The translations under genes were made by a program, and so were the position numbers. The notes under the pieces were generated by a model. It saw nothing but the letters and a program-made list of their open reading frames with translations, did no database searches and was not told where the DNA came from. This document shows, in pieces, positions 7,128-15,812 of a DNA stretch of 49,147 bases (positions are counted from its first letter, which is position 1; the number at the start of each line of letters is the position of its first letter). Origin of the DNA: JAZDDE01 sp039714435 (GTDB lineage: Bacteria; Gemmatimonadota; Gemmatimonadetes; Palauibacterales; Palauibacteraceae). Where the stretch lies: positions 1 through 49,147 of the forward strand of contig JBDLJJ010000006.1 of the NCBI GenBank assembly GCA_039714435.1. The letters run 5' to 3'.

Positions 7128-9533
7128 ATGGGGGATATGGACCAAGACGCAAAGAAACCCGGAGCCACACCAGCGTGGGGCCAGAACGCGGCCGGGTCGG
7201 GTAGTGCCGAGCCTTACCACATCTGGAAGCCACGGCCGCTGCTTCGGAGTATTCTCTGGAAGCCGGCTACTGAAGCCGAAGCCACAGAGCAGCCGAGCCC
7301 GATGTACGAGACGTTTATCGTACAGAAGGCGCTCGACGCGCTATTTGCGCACGTCTGGGCCTCACCTCATGAGACGAGCGCTTTCGGATTTTTGGTCGGT
7401 GACCTCTGCGAGTGCCCGGATTCCGGAGGCCGGTACATCATCGTCAACTCCGCTGTTGCATCCCGCTTTCCGCTGAAGGAAGAGGGCGAGCCCCAAATCA
7501 GCCCCGAAGCCAAAATCGCCTTACAGCTGGAGGTGGATCGGCATAAGGGTGTGCTCGTCGGTTGGTACCATAGTCACCCTGAGGGCTCGCCAGAATTGTC
7601 TCCGCAGGACTTGGCCACGCACCAGTCGATCTTCAAAGAGGCGTGGCACACGGCCATTTTGGTAGTGACTGACTCGAGCAAGCCCGCAGGAGCCGTCTTC
7701 CGCCATTCCGGCGAGGGGTTGCACTCCCAGCCGCTGCCCTTCTACGAGCAGGTATCGAATGAGTCGCTAATGGCCAAGGGGAGAAAACGAACCCGGATCG
7801 ATTGGCATAACTGCGTCACCGAGGCAGCGATCGTCAGTGACGTTGCGCCTCGCCCGGATATGCCGAAACCGCCCGATTCCAGGGCGGCCGATGAGGAAGC
7901 TGTCCGGAAGGCTGCTGCGCTGGAAGCCGAGGCCGCCGCCAAGGCCGCCGCTCTAGAGGCCGAACGAGTCGCGGAGGAAGAAGCCGCCAGAGTTGCTGCC
8001 GAAGCCGAGGCTGCTCAGGTGGCGGAGCGAGCCGCAGAAGAAGAATCGGCTGCCAAGGCCGCCGCGCTGGAAGCTGAGCGAGAGGCTGAAGCCGCCCGAG
8101 TCGCAGCCGAAGCTGAAGCAGCCGCTGAGGCCGCCACTCTAGAGGCCGAACGAGTCGCGGCAGACGAGGTGGCCCGAAAGGCTGCGGAGGAAGAGGCAAC
8201 CAGGGCCGCTGCTAAAGCCGATACCGCAACTCAGGCTGCAGAAGCAGGGGCCGCTGAACAGGCGGCTGCCCAGGAGGCAGAGCGAGTCGCGGCAGACGAG
8301 GTGGCCCGAAAGGCTGCGGAGGAAGAGGCAACCAGGGCCGCTGCCAAAGCCGATGCCGCAACTCAGGCTGCAGAAGCAGAAGCCGCTGAAAAGGCTGCTG
8401 CGCTGGAAGCGGAGCGAGTCGCCGCGGAAGAAGCGGCCCGGAAAGCTGCCGAGGAGGAGGCCTCCAGGGTTGCGGCAGCGGCCGAAGATGCCGCCAAGGC
8501 GGAGCAGGCCGCTTTGGCCGCCAAGGCCGCTGAAGAGGCACGAGCAGCGAAGGCAGCCGAGAAGGTGGCCGCGAAGGCGGAGAAGGCCGAACGAGCTGCC
8601 ACTGTAGCCGAGGCAAAGAAGGCGGCCCGAGCGGCGAAGAAGGAGGAGAAGGACGTCCGTGCCGCGAAGCTCAAAGAGGAAAAGGCTGCCCGCACAGCAG
8701 CCCTTGAGGCGGAGAAGGCGGCGCAAGCAGCAGAGGCTGAGGCAGCGCGAGCGGCAAAGGAGCTGGCGAAAGAGAAATCCAGGGCGGCTCTGTTAGAAGC
8801 CGACGAGGCAGCGGCGCTCACCAAGCCGGATAGCAGAGAGCCTTCACCGCCGCCACGCCGAAAGGTGGCTGGGGGGGATCGCTCCATGACGGTCCCGGAG
8901 CCGTCCCGTCCTCAGGAACGGCGAGCGCCGGCCCGCGAGGTGAAGATTGCGGCGCTTGCCACCGACAGGTCCGAGGAGGCGCCGCAGGGAGCGCCCGCAG
9001 GCAGAGGCCGCGGTATGATCGCGGGGGCCGCTGGGCTGGTCATCGTCATAGCTGTGCTGGGTGCTCTGGTTACGGTGATCCGGAGCGGTGACAGTGGCGC
9101 TCTGACAGACGACGCGGCTGATCCGGTCGAGGAATTAGCCGCGCCGGCGGACGATGGACAGGTCGATGTACCAGCGGGATCCGAAGTGGGCGCGGTAGAG
9201 CCTGTCGTGGGTTCCGGCGGCGAGACCGATGTGGCCGTCAACTCGGACCAGATCAGTCGTGCTGGTTTCGAGGCCCTGGGCGACAACATGCTGTCAGTGA
9301 TCAGCGCGTTCTACGGCCAGGCCCTGCGCCACGACCAGGGCAGCGCCACCTGCGCCGACCTTCAGGCCGCGTTCATCTCGGTCGAAGATGGTTGGATCAG
9401 CTACAACGTGGAAGGCAAGTCGCGTTTCCCGGAGCGCCTGACCGGAGATCTGCTCGAGCGTGACGAGCGCTTGTACGCCGGCGTCCAGGATGTCGAGCGA
9501 GAGTTCGACAGATCTGGCTGCGAGCGCCCCTAA
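7128..9533 (+). CDS. JAMM (MPN) metalloprotease domain fused to TolA-like helical rod, membrane helix and C-terminal domain
   Basis: This 801-residue protein has four parts. Residues about 58-205 form a JAMM/MPN+ domain with every zinc and catalytic residue: E82, then H148-x-H150-x7-S158-x2-D161 (HSHPEGSPELSPQD). Residues about 254-563 are an almost pure Ala/Glu/Lys/Arg helix resembling the TolA rod or a long coiled coil. A basic, proline-rich linker follows, then one hydrophobic helix (about 631-648, AGLVIVIAVLGALVTVI). The final ~100 residues are a small domain with two cysteines (in ATCADL and SGCERP), which could be a disulfide if outside the membrane. JAMM enzymes cleave isopeptide or C-terminal peptide bonds, in bacteria often next to ubiquitin-fold proteins. 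With no signal peptide the protease should face the cytosol. The start may be 7128 or the ATG at 7137. The arrangement is unknown to me; function is open. Confidence 0.85.
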   Translation: MGDMDQDAKKPGATPAWGQNAAGSGSAEPYHIWKPRPLLRSILWKPATEAEATEQPSPMYETFIVQKALDALFAHVWASPHETSAFGFLVGDLCECPDSGGRYIIVNSAVASRFPLKEEGEPQISPEAKIALQLEVDRHKGVLVGWYHSHPEGSPELSPQDLATHQSIFKEAWHTAILVVTDSSKPAGAVFRHSGEGLHSQPLPFYEQVSNESLMAKGRKRTRIDWHNCVTEAAIVSDVAPRPDMPKPPDSRAADEEAVRKAAALEAEAAAKAAALEAERVAEEEAARVAAEAEAAQVAERAAEEESAAKAAALEAEREAEAARVAAEAEAAAEAATLEAERVAADEVARKAAEEEATRAAAKADTATQAAEAGAAEQAAAQEAERVAADEVARKAAEEEATRAAAKADAATQAAEAEAAEKAAALEAERVAAEEAARKAAEEEASRVAAAAEDAAKAEQAALAAKAAEEARAAKAAEKVAAKAEKAERAATVAEAKKAARAAKKEEKDVRAAKLKEEKAARTAALEAEKAAQAAEAEAARAAKELAKEKSRAALLEADEAAALTKPDSREPSPPPRRKVAGGDRSMTVPEPSRPQERRAPAREVKIAALATDRSEEAPQGAPAGRGRGMIAGAAGLVIVIAVLGALVTVIRSGDSGALTDDAADPVEELAAPADDGQVDVPAGSEVGAVEPVVGSGGETDVAVNSDQISRAGFEALGDNMLSVISAFYGQALRHDQGSATCADLQAAFISVEDGWISYNVEGKSRFPERLTGDLLERDERLYAGVQDVEREFDRSGCERP
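8151..8414 (+). repeat. 132-base in-frame tandem repeat inside the JAMM protein rod
   Basis: The unit beginning CGAGTCGCGGCAGACGAGG at 8151 recurs at 8283 with only a few changes, giving two adjacent copies of 132 bases (44 residues, ERVAADEVARKAAEEEATRA...). A third, more diverged copy begins at 8415. Because 132 is divisible by three, gain or loss of a unit changes rod length without breaking the frame. Confidence 0.85.
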
Positions 9534-10375
9534 GACCCGGTCCCCGTAGCGCGCCCTTGAGCTGCGCCGTCTCGGCGAGCGCTGTCTATCAGAGCCTGTA
9601 CACGATCCCGTAGAGACTCGACGTCACTTTCCGACAGGCCGGTCACTTCGATCGGCTCCAGAATTCGCACGGTCACATCGGCGGGATTAAACAGCAGCGA
9701 TCCTGACCGGATGGAATCCCGGGTTCCAGAAACTACCAGCGGCAAGACCGGAACCTGCGTCTCGATCGCCAGCCGAAAGGCGCCGTTACGAAAAGGTAGC
9801 ATGTCGGTCGTACGCGAACGTGTCCCTTCCGGAAATATCATGATCGACATCCCACGTGTTATCCGGTCCTTCATGGCCTCGAAAGCGCGCTGGCGGCTCT
9901 CGGGGTCACGGCGGGTCACAGCTATGTCGCCGATCAGGGTCATCATCCAGCCGACAAACGGTAGCCGAGCGATGGCGCGCTTCGACAACCATTTCATTTC
10001 CCACGGTAGAGAACCCACGAGGATTACGTCGGCCAGCGACTCGTGGTTACAAACGGCCACGAACGGATGGTCGGATCCTGCTGGCCGGCGGCCGACGACC
10101 GATACCCGCCATAGCGGATTGAGGAGTACGGCCACGGCCGCCGCACTGTGGAAGAGCCGGCCCGAGATTCGGCGGCCCGGGTCCCACCAGAAAGTCAGCA
10201 AGAAAGTGGCGAATACGAGCGGCGTCCAGATAATGACGAGGATAGTCCAGGCTACCCACACATAGGCGCTGATCAGCCGTCTGCCGATTAGAGGCAAGGT
10301 GCTTCCCTCCGCGTCTGGACTTGCTCCGGTGAGCTGTCCATCTTGCAGCCCGAGGATCAGTTGCCGCAATAACAC
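9530..10375 (-). CDS. 1-acyl-sn-glycerol-3-phosphate acyltransferase family (PlsC-like)
   Basis: The product has one or two N-terminal membrane helices (residues about 36-62 and 78-88), the acyltransferase motif NHESLADV with H111 and D116 (H-x4-D), and the phosphate-binding motif FPEGTRSR around E183. These are the hallmarks of PlsC enzymes, which acylate lysophosphatidic acid at the inner membrane. The C-terminal tail is Arg/Gly-rich and possibly disordered. The start used is GTG at 10375; it sits only 15 bases from the divergent ETF-QO start, so a downstream start is possible. The stop overlaps that of the JAMM gene by four bases in convergent orientation. A second PlsC-like gene lies at 15057, so paralogues probably differ in acyl-chain or acceptor preference. 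Confidence 0.85.
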   Translation of the reverse strand: MLLRQLILGLQDGQLTGASPDAEGSTLPLIGRRLISAYVWVAWTILVIIWTPLVFATFLLTFWWDPGRRISGRLFHSAAAVAVLLNPLWRVSVVGRRPAGSDHPFVAVCNHESLADVILVGSLPWEMKWLSKRAIARLPFVGWMMTLIGDIAVTRRDPESRQRAFEAMKDRITRGMSIMIFPEGTRSRTTDMLPFRNGAFRLAIETQVPVLPLVVSGTRDSIRSGSLLFNPADVTVRILEPIEVTGLSESDVESLRDRVQALIDSARRDGAAQGRATGTGS

Positions 10376-10390
10376 TAACCGGAGACAGTC

Positions 10391-12064
10391 GTGACCCGTC
10401 CCCCTTCGCAGCCCTCTTTTGTGCCGCTCGAGTCACGGCCGCCTCTACCGGTAAGCCGGCTTATTCGGGACGAGCCAGCGGGCGAGGACGCGGCGCCCCT
10501 GGACGTTCTGTTCGTGGGTGGCGGCCCCGCCGGCCTGGCGGGGGCGATCGAATTGGCCAGGCTCGTGGCCCGTGATGCAGAGGCGGGCGGTGACCTCGGA
10601 CCGGTCGAAATCGGTGTGCTGGAGAAGTCAGAAACGCTGGGGGAACATTGCCTTTCGGGAGCGGTGATCAACCCCGCTCCGTTCAGAGAGTTGTTTGCCG
10701 GCCTGTCCGACGAAGAACTCCCGTTCCGCGGCGCCGTGACCGGTGAGCGTGTCTACCTGCTGACCGAGGGCGCCAAGGTCCGACTTCCGACTCCTCCCCC
10801 CATGCGTAATCACGGCAATGTCGTTGGCTCCATATGCGAAGTTGTGCGCTGGTTGGGAGAGAGGGCGGAGGAAGCGGGCGTCAACATCTTCACGGGTTTT
10901 CCCGCTGAGAGTCTGCTCGTCGAAGGTTCTCGAGTGACGGGTGTTCGAACGGTGCCGGCCGGCCTGGACCGGGCCGGTCAGCCTGGTGAGGGGCACATGC
11001 CCGCCATGGACCTGACGGCTCAGATTACGGTGCTGGCGGAGGGATCCCGGGGGCCGCTTGCTCAGGCGTGGCTCGAGCGCGAAAACATCGGGTCCGAGAA
11101 TCCGCAGATCTTCGCCCTGGGCGTCAAAGAACTGTGGCGGCTGGGCAAGCCGCTGAAAGACGTGATCCACACGCTGGGTTACCCTCTGCCCAGGGACGCC
11201 TTCGGAGGCAGCTTTTTCTACCCCATGGGAGAGGATCTCGCGGCGATCGGGCTCGTCGTGGGCCTGGATTACCGGCAGCAGGACCTGGACGTGCATGGCC
11301 TGCTGCAGGCGATGAAGCTGCATCCTCTGTTCAAACCCTACCTGGGGGGCGGCGAAATGCTCGAGTGGGGTGCGCGGACGATACCCGAAGGCGGCTATTA
11401 CTCGCTGCCGAATCGCATGCATGGTGACGGAGTCCTGCTGGTCGGAGACGCCGCGGGCCTGGTCGACGTGCCTTCGCTGAAGGGCATCCACCACGCCATG
11501 TACTCCGGCATGTACGCGGCGCGGACCATATTTCGTGCGCTCAAAGCCGGCGACACCTCTGCCGGGTCACTGGCGGGATACGACGCACTGGTGCGCGACG
11601 GCGCCACGGGACGCGAGCTGTTTCGCAGGCGGAACATGCGAACCGTGTTCAAGTCCGGATTTTACGCCGGAGGCCTCAAAGCGTCGCTGGCGATCCTGAC
11701 CGGCGGGCGTATTCCCGGCAAGAGAATAGCCGTGGAAGATGACGCGGCCGAGGCGCGGATACCGGGAGGACCCGCTGAGGTGGTCCCGGACGGGGTCCTC
11801 ACGTTCAGCAAGGTCGACGCGGTGTTCCGGTCCGGTAACAAGACGCGCGATGATATCCCGTCACACCTCGTGGCGCCCGATCAAGTCTCGCCCGAACTGG
11901 GCCGCCTGTACACGCATATGTGTCCCGCCGGTGTGTACGAGTGGAGCGAAGGCGGGCTTGTGGTCAACGCGCCCAACTGCATCGACTGTAAGGCGACGGA
12001 CGTACTTGGCCCGCGCTGGACACCACGGGAGGGCGGAAGCGGCCCGAGCTACAAGCGCATGTAG
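10391..12064 (+). CDS. Electron transfer flavoprotein-ubiquinone oxidoreductase
   Basis: The 557-residue protein opens with an FAD-binding VGGGPAGLAGAIELAR motif, has the family segment SFFYPMGEDLAAIGLVVGLDY, a second FAD contact in LLVGDAAGLVD, and the C-terminal cluster domain (MCPAGVYEW...NCIDCKATD...PREGGSGPSY). It passes electrons from reduced ETF, fed by acyl-CoA and amino-acid dehydrogenases, to quinone at the membrane. Normal members bind one [4Fe-4S] with four cysteines; here C511, C530 and C533 are present but the fourth position is Thr536, so the cluster ligation must differ. The start is GTG at 10391 with GGAGA just upstream. ETF subunits are not in the window. It is convergent with acnA. 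Confidence 0.9.
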   Translation: MTRPPSQPSFVPLESRPPLPVSRLIRDEPAGEDAAPLDVLFVGGGPAGLAGAIELARLVARDAEAGGDLGPVEIGVLEKSETLGEHCLSGAVINPAPFRELFAGLSDEELPFRGAVTGERVYLLTEGAKVRLPTPPPMRNHGNVVGSICEVVRWLGERAEEAGVNIFTGFPAESLLVEGSRVTGVRTVPAGLDRAGQPGEGHMPAMDLTAQITVLAEGSRGPLAQAWLERENIGSENPQIFALGVKELWRLGKPLKDVIHTLGYPLPRDAFGGSFFYPMGEDLAAIGLVVGLDYRQQDLDVHGLLQAMKLHPLFKPYLGGGEMLEWGARTIPEGGYYSLPNRMHGDGVLLVGDAAGLVDVPSLKGIHHAMYSGMYAARTIFRALKAGDTSAGSLAGYDALVRDGATGRELFRRRNMRTVFKSGFYAGGLKASLAILTGGRIPGKRIAVEDDAAEARIPGGPAEVVPDGVLTFSKVDAVFRSGNKTRDDIPSHLVAPDQVSPELGRLYTHMCPAGVYEWSEGGLVVNAPNCIDCKATDVLGPRWTPREGGSGPSYKRM

Positions 12065-12102
12065 CTCCACGCGCATGTAACTCGAAGCGCATGTGACCCG
12101 GA
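12055..12102 (+). repeat. Three-copy 16-base tandem repeat over the ETF-QO stop codon
   Basis: GCGCATGT occurs at 12055, 12071 and 12087, exactly 16 bases apart, each followed by a related half (AGCTCCAC, AACTCGAA, GACCCGGA). The units hold TAG at 12062, TAA at 12078 and TGA at 12094. Because 16 is not divisible by three, the three stops fall in three different frames. Confidence 0.8.
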
Positions 12103-12135
12103 GCCGCCTGCCGGGCTGCGCCTGCCGGCCCACGC

Positions 12136-14877
12136 CTATTCGGCCAGCATCTCCCGAAGCACGGTCTGAAGGATTCCGCCGTTTCTGTAATAGTCCACTT
12201 CCATGACGGTATCCAGCCGCATCAGGGCCGTGAACTCGGTGACCCGGCCCTCACTGTCGGTCGCAGTGACCCGGGCAGAGCCGCCGGGCTCGGCCTCGGT
12301 AATTCCGGCGATCGAGAACACTTCGGTACCGTCCAGTCCCAAAGCTTCGGCGGACTGCCCGCTCTCGAACTGGAGAGGGAGAACGCCCATCCCGATGAGA
12401 TTGGAACGGTGAATTCGCTCGTACCCGATCGCGATCACCGCCCGTACACCGAGGAGACGGGGTCCCTTGGCTGCCCAGTCGCGCGACGAGCCAGCGCCAT
12501 AATCCCGGCCCGCCAACACGATGAGGGGCGTGCCTTCGTCCGCGTACCTCATGGCGGCGTCATAGATCGACATCTGCTCACCATCCGGCAGCATCCTTGT
12601 GTATCCACCTTCAACGTCAGGAACGAGCTGGTTCCGGAGCCTGATGTTGGCGAACGTCCCGCGCATCATGACTTCATGGTTGCCCCGGCGTGACCCGTAC
12701 GAGTTGTACTCAGAGCGCTGCGCGCCGTGATCCTCCAGATAGCGCGCCGCGGGAGAGTTCTTGGCTATGGCGCCGGCCGGAGAGATATGGTCGGTGGTTA
12801 CGGAGTCGCCCAGAAGCGCCAACACTCGTGCCCTCTCGATGTCTGTCAAAGCGTCGGGAAGGAGACCCATTCCCTCGAAGAAGGGCGGCTGCCGAACGTA
12901 GGTCGAGTCGTCATCCCACTCGAAGCGGCTGCCCTCCGGAATCGAAAGCGAGCGCCAGGCATCGTCTCCTTTGAACACGTCGGCGTATTGCTCGGTAAAC
13001 TGACTGGTGTGCACGGCTTCTCGCACCGTCTCCGTAATCTCGCTTTGCGACGGCCAGATATCTCTGAGGAATACGTCCTGGCCTGCGGAGTCCTGTCCAA
13101 GCGCCTCTGAGTAAAAGTCGATGTCCATTCGTCCCGCCAGTGCATACGCCACCACGAGGGGCGGGGAGGCGAGATAATTGGCCCTGGTCAACGAACTGAT
13201 CCGGCCCTCGAAATTCCTGTTGCCGGACAGTACCGAGCACACGACTAGATCGCCCTCCTGGATGGCCTCCGCGATGGGGACCGGAAGGGGGCCGGTGTTA
13301 CCGATACAAGTGGTACATCCGTAGCCCACCAGGTGGAATCCGAGAGCTTCGAGAGGCTGCATCAGACCCGCTTCGTCCAGGTACTCGGTGACCACCTTCG
13401 ACCCGGGAGCGAGGCTGGTTTTCACCCACCGCTTGCTCTTCAGCCCTCGTGCCGCTGCGTTACGGGCCAGCAGTCCGGCTCCGACCATAACGTGCGGATT
13501 CGACGTATTGGTGCAGCTCGTGATCGCCGCGATCACGACGGCCCCGTCCTCGAGTTGCACGGCTGTTTCGGTCGCCGTCGCCAGGCCTGCGTTTTCCGCG
13601 TCTGGATTGATGGGGCCCGGAGGCAGCACGCTCAGATGACGGCCCGGGCTCCCGTTTCCGCGCAGGCTCGGCAGCGTATCCAGGAACGCTTGCTTGGCTT
13701 CGGTCAGCCTGACTCGCTGCTGCGGGAGCTTCGGCCCGGCCAGGCTCGGCTCGACGGTCGCGAGGTCGAGTTCCAGGGTGTCAGAATACGCTGCAACCGA
13801 ACTGTCGGCCGCGTGGAAGAGCCCCTGTTCCTTGGCATACTCCTCCACCAGCCTGACGTGATCCTCGTCTCGGCCCGTGAAACGCAGGTAGGAAAGCGTC
13901 TCCTCATCGACAGGGAAGATCGCGCACGTACCTCCGTACTCGGGCGACATGTTTCCTATCGTGGCGCGATCGGCGAGGCTGAGCGCGGCAATACCCTCTC
14001 CGAAGAATTCCACGAATCGGCCCACGACACCGTGTGTGCGCAGCATCTCGGTCACGCGGAGCACCATGTCAGTCGCGGTGGCGCCCTCTGGAAGTCTCCC
14101 GTGCATACGGAAGCCTACGACCTCTGGAATGAGAAGACCGATCGGCTGCCCCAGCATGGCGGCTTCCGCTTCGATTCCACCTACCCCCCAGCCGAGAACG
14201 CCCAGCCCGTTGATCATCGTCGTGTGGCTGTCGGTTCCGACGACCGTGTCAGGGTACAGCACCCGTTCCCCGCCGCCGGTTTCGTCGAAAACGACGCGCG
14301 CCAGGTACTCAAGGTTGACCTGGTGGACGATCCCGGTATCGGGCGGCACCACGCGGAAATTGTCGAAGGCCTGCTGCCCCCAGCGTAGGAAGGCGTACCT
14401 CTCGCGGTTTCGGTCGAATTCCTTCTCGGCGTTGATCAGGAACGAGGCCATGCTTCCATACGAGTCGACCTGCACCGAATGATCGATGACGAGTTCCGAT
14501 GGCAGCTGCGGGCTTATCTTCTCCGGATCGCCGCCCAGATCCTCCAGGGCATCGCGCATCGCGGCCAGGTCAACGACGGCTGGCACTCCAGTGAAATCCT
14601 GAAGCAGGACGCGGGCAGGTACGAAGGAGATTTCACTATCCGCGGCCGGATCCCAGTTGGCCAGAGCCTCTATCTGGTCGGCCGTGACGTTTATCCCATC
14701 CTCGTGGCGCAGCAGATTCTCGAGCAGAATTCGAATCGAGAACGGAAGCTGTGGAACGCGCCCCACCCCAGACCGCTCCAGCGCCCGGACATCGAATATC
14801 GTCGCCGCTGATCCGTCGCTGAGATTGACGGTGCGCCGTGCGCCGAAAGAGTTGGGGTTGCTACTTGCTGCCTTCAT
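12136..14877 (-). CDS. acnA: Aconitate hydratase A
   Basis: The 913-residue protein is full length for the AcnA/IRP1 class. It has the N-terminal region with DFTGVPAVVDLAAMRD, the DSHTTMINGLGVLGWGVGG active-site segment, cluster cysteines in ITSCTNTSNP (about residue 451) and GCTTCIGNTG (about 518 and 521), and the C-terminal swivelling domain with GRDYGAGSSRDWAAKG. It interconverts citrate and isocitrate in the TCA cycle through a labile [4Fe-4S] cluster. The ATG at 14877 is the natural start. It stands alone on the minus strand; isocitrate dehydrogenase, the next TCA enzyme, is about 4 kb further on at 18374. Confidence 0.97.
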   Translation of the reverse strand: MKAASSNPNSFGARRTVNLSDGSAATIFDVRALERSGVGRVPQLPFSIRILLENLLRHEDGINVTADQIEALANWDPAADSEISFVPARVLLQDFTGVPAVVDLAAMRDALEDLGGDPEKISPQLPSELVIDHSVQVDSYGSMASFLINAEKEFDRNRERYAFLRWGQQAFDNFRVVPPDTGIVHQVNLEYLARVVFDETGGGERVLYPDTVVGTDSHTTMINGLGVLGWGVGGIEAEAAMLGQPIGLLIPEVVGFRMHGRLPEGATATDMVLRVTEMLRTHGVVGRFVEFFGEGIAALSLADRATIGNMSPEYGGTCAIFPVDEETLSYLRFTGRDEDHVRLVEEYAKEQGLFHAADSSVAAYSDTLELDLATVEPSLAGPKLPQQRVRLTEAKQAFLDTLPSLRGNGSPGRHLSVLPPGPINPDAENAGLATATETAVQLEDGAVVIAAITSCTNTSNPHVMVGAGLLARNAAARGLKSKRWVKTSLAPGSKVVTEYLDEAGLMQPLEALGFHLVGYGCTTCIGNTGPLPVPIAEAIQEGDLVVCSVLSGNRNFEGRISSLTRANYLASPPLVVAYALAGRMDIDFYSEALGQDSAGQDVFLRDIWPSQSEITETVREAVHTSQFTEQYADVFKGDDAWRSLSIPEGSRFEWDDDSTYVRQPPFFEGMGLLPDALTDIERARVLALLGDSVTTDHISPAGAIAKNSPAARYLEDHGAQRSEYNSYGSRRGNHEVMMRGTFANIRLRNQLVPDVEGGYTRMLPDGEQMSIYDAAMRYADEGTPLIVLAGRDYGAGSSRDWAAKGPRLLGVRAVIAIGYERIHRSNLIGMGVLPLQFESGQSAEALGLDGTEVFSIAGITEAEPGGSARVTATDSEGRVTEFTALMRLDTVMEVDYYRNGGILQTVLREMLAE

Positions 14878-15056
14878 GGTCTGCCTTTCACGTCGATGAT
14901 AACTCGGGCGTCCACAATATGGAGCGTGGCCAGCCGCGTCGAGGTGGTCGAAGCGCGAGGCCCCGGCTGGCAGATCGTGGGGCTGCCGTGAATATTGCCG
15001 CCTTGAGGGTGGGAGTGAATGGGCGGTGCCGCCGCGACCGGAATGAAAGCGACTGC

Positions 15057-15812
15057 ATGAGAGACGGATACCGGGCTGATCACCGAGGATGGGTGTTTAA
15101 CTTCTTCTGGCCCCTCACCCGGTACATCATCACGCATCTGGTCGTCACGGCACTGGGGACCCTCATTTTTTTCGTGTTCAATCGTACCAAGATCATCGGG
15201 CGGGCCCATGTTCCGCGTGAGCGAAACACGCTTCTCCTGTCGAACCATCAGTCCATGATCGACAGTTTCCTCATCGGAATGTGTGCGTTCTACGGGCCGT
15301 CGCTGTTCAAGCCATATCTGGTGCCCTGGAACCCTGCCGCGGAGGAGAATTTCTATGCCAACTGGTTCGTCGGATGGTGGGCGGATCAGTGCAAGTGTAT
15401 TCCTGTCCGGCCGGGCCGCCGCGACCTCAAGGCTCTCAACCGGATGGTGCGGGCGCTGCGTTCGGGTACGATGATTCTGTTTCCCGAAGGGACGCGGACT
15501 CGCGATGGTTCGATCGGCAAGGGAAGGGCGGGGGCTGGGATCGTGATTCTGCAAAATGAGCCCAAAGCCATTCCCGTCGTCGTGGATGGGATGAACGAGG
15601 TGCTTCCGATCGGGCGCATTGTGCCGAAGATAGGAAAGCGTATTTACGTCATGTTCGGGGAACCAATTGACTACTCGGGCTATGTTGGGCAGGAGTCAAC
15701 CAAAGAGACGTCAGAAGCGTTGGTGGAAGAGATCATGCAGAAGCTGAGAGCTCAGCTGGCGGAGCTGCGGAGCCGGTACAGACAACAAGAAAGACAAGAG
15801 GAAGAGAAATGA
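15057..15812 (+). CDS. Lysophospholipid acyltransferase (PlsC-like), second paralogue
   Basis: From the ATG at 15057 the product is 251 residues with an N-terminal hydrophobic stretch (ITHLVVTALGTLIFFVF), the catalytic NHQSMID (H64-x4-D69) and the substrate-binding FPEGTRTR. The C-terminus is a charged Gln/Glu/Arg-rich helix. It belongs to the 1-acylglycerol-3-phosphate acyltransferase superfamily. The frame is open upstream to 14838 but that part is Arg-rich, overlaps acnA and has no match to the family; GTG codons at 15009 or 15015 remain possible starts. The stop overlaps the start of the cyclophilin gene by four bases (ATGA), so the two are translationally coupled. Confidence 0.85.
   Translation: MRDGYRADHRGWVFNFFWPLTRYIITHLVVTALGTLIFFVFNRTKIIGRAHVPRERNTLLLSNHQSMIDSFLIGMCAFYGPSLFKPYLVPWNPAAEENFYANWFVGWWADQCKCIPVRPGRRDLKALNRMVRALRSGTMILFPEGTRTRDGSIGKGRAGAGIVILQNEPKAIPVVVDGMNEVLPIGRIVPKIGKRIYVMFGEPIDYSGYVGQESTKETSEALVEEIMQKLRAQLAELRSRYRQQERQEEEK

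Noticed and set aside
7834..8887. Long minus-strand frames, Leu/Pro/Arg-rich and Ser/Ala-rich, opposite the JAMM rod
   Set aside because: Low-complexity mirror images of the Ala/Glu/Lys helix, with no ribosome binding site and no recognisable domain.
12103..12135. Possible terminator between ETF-QO and acnA from the repeated CGCCTGCCGG
   Set aside because: The copies are direct rather than inverted, and there is no T run on either strand.
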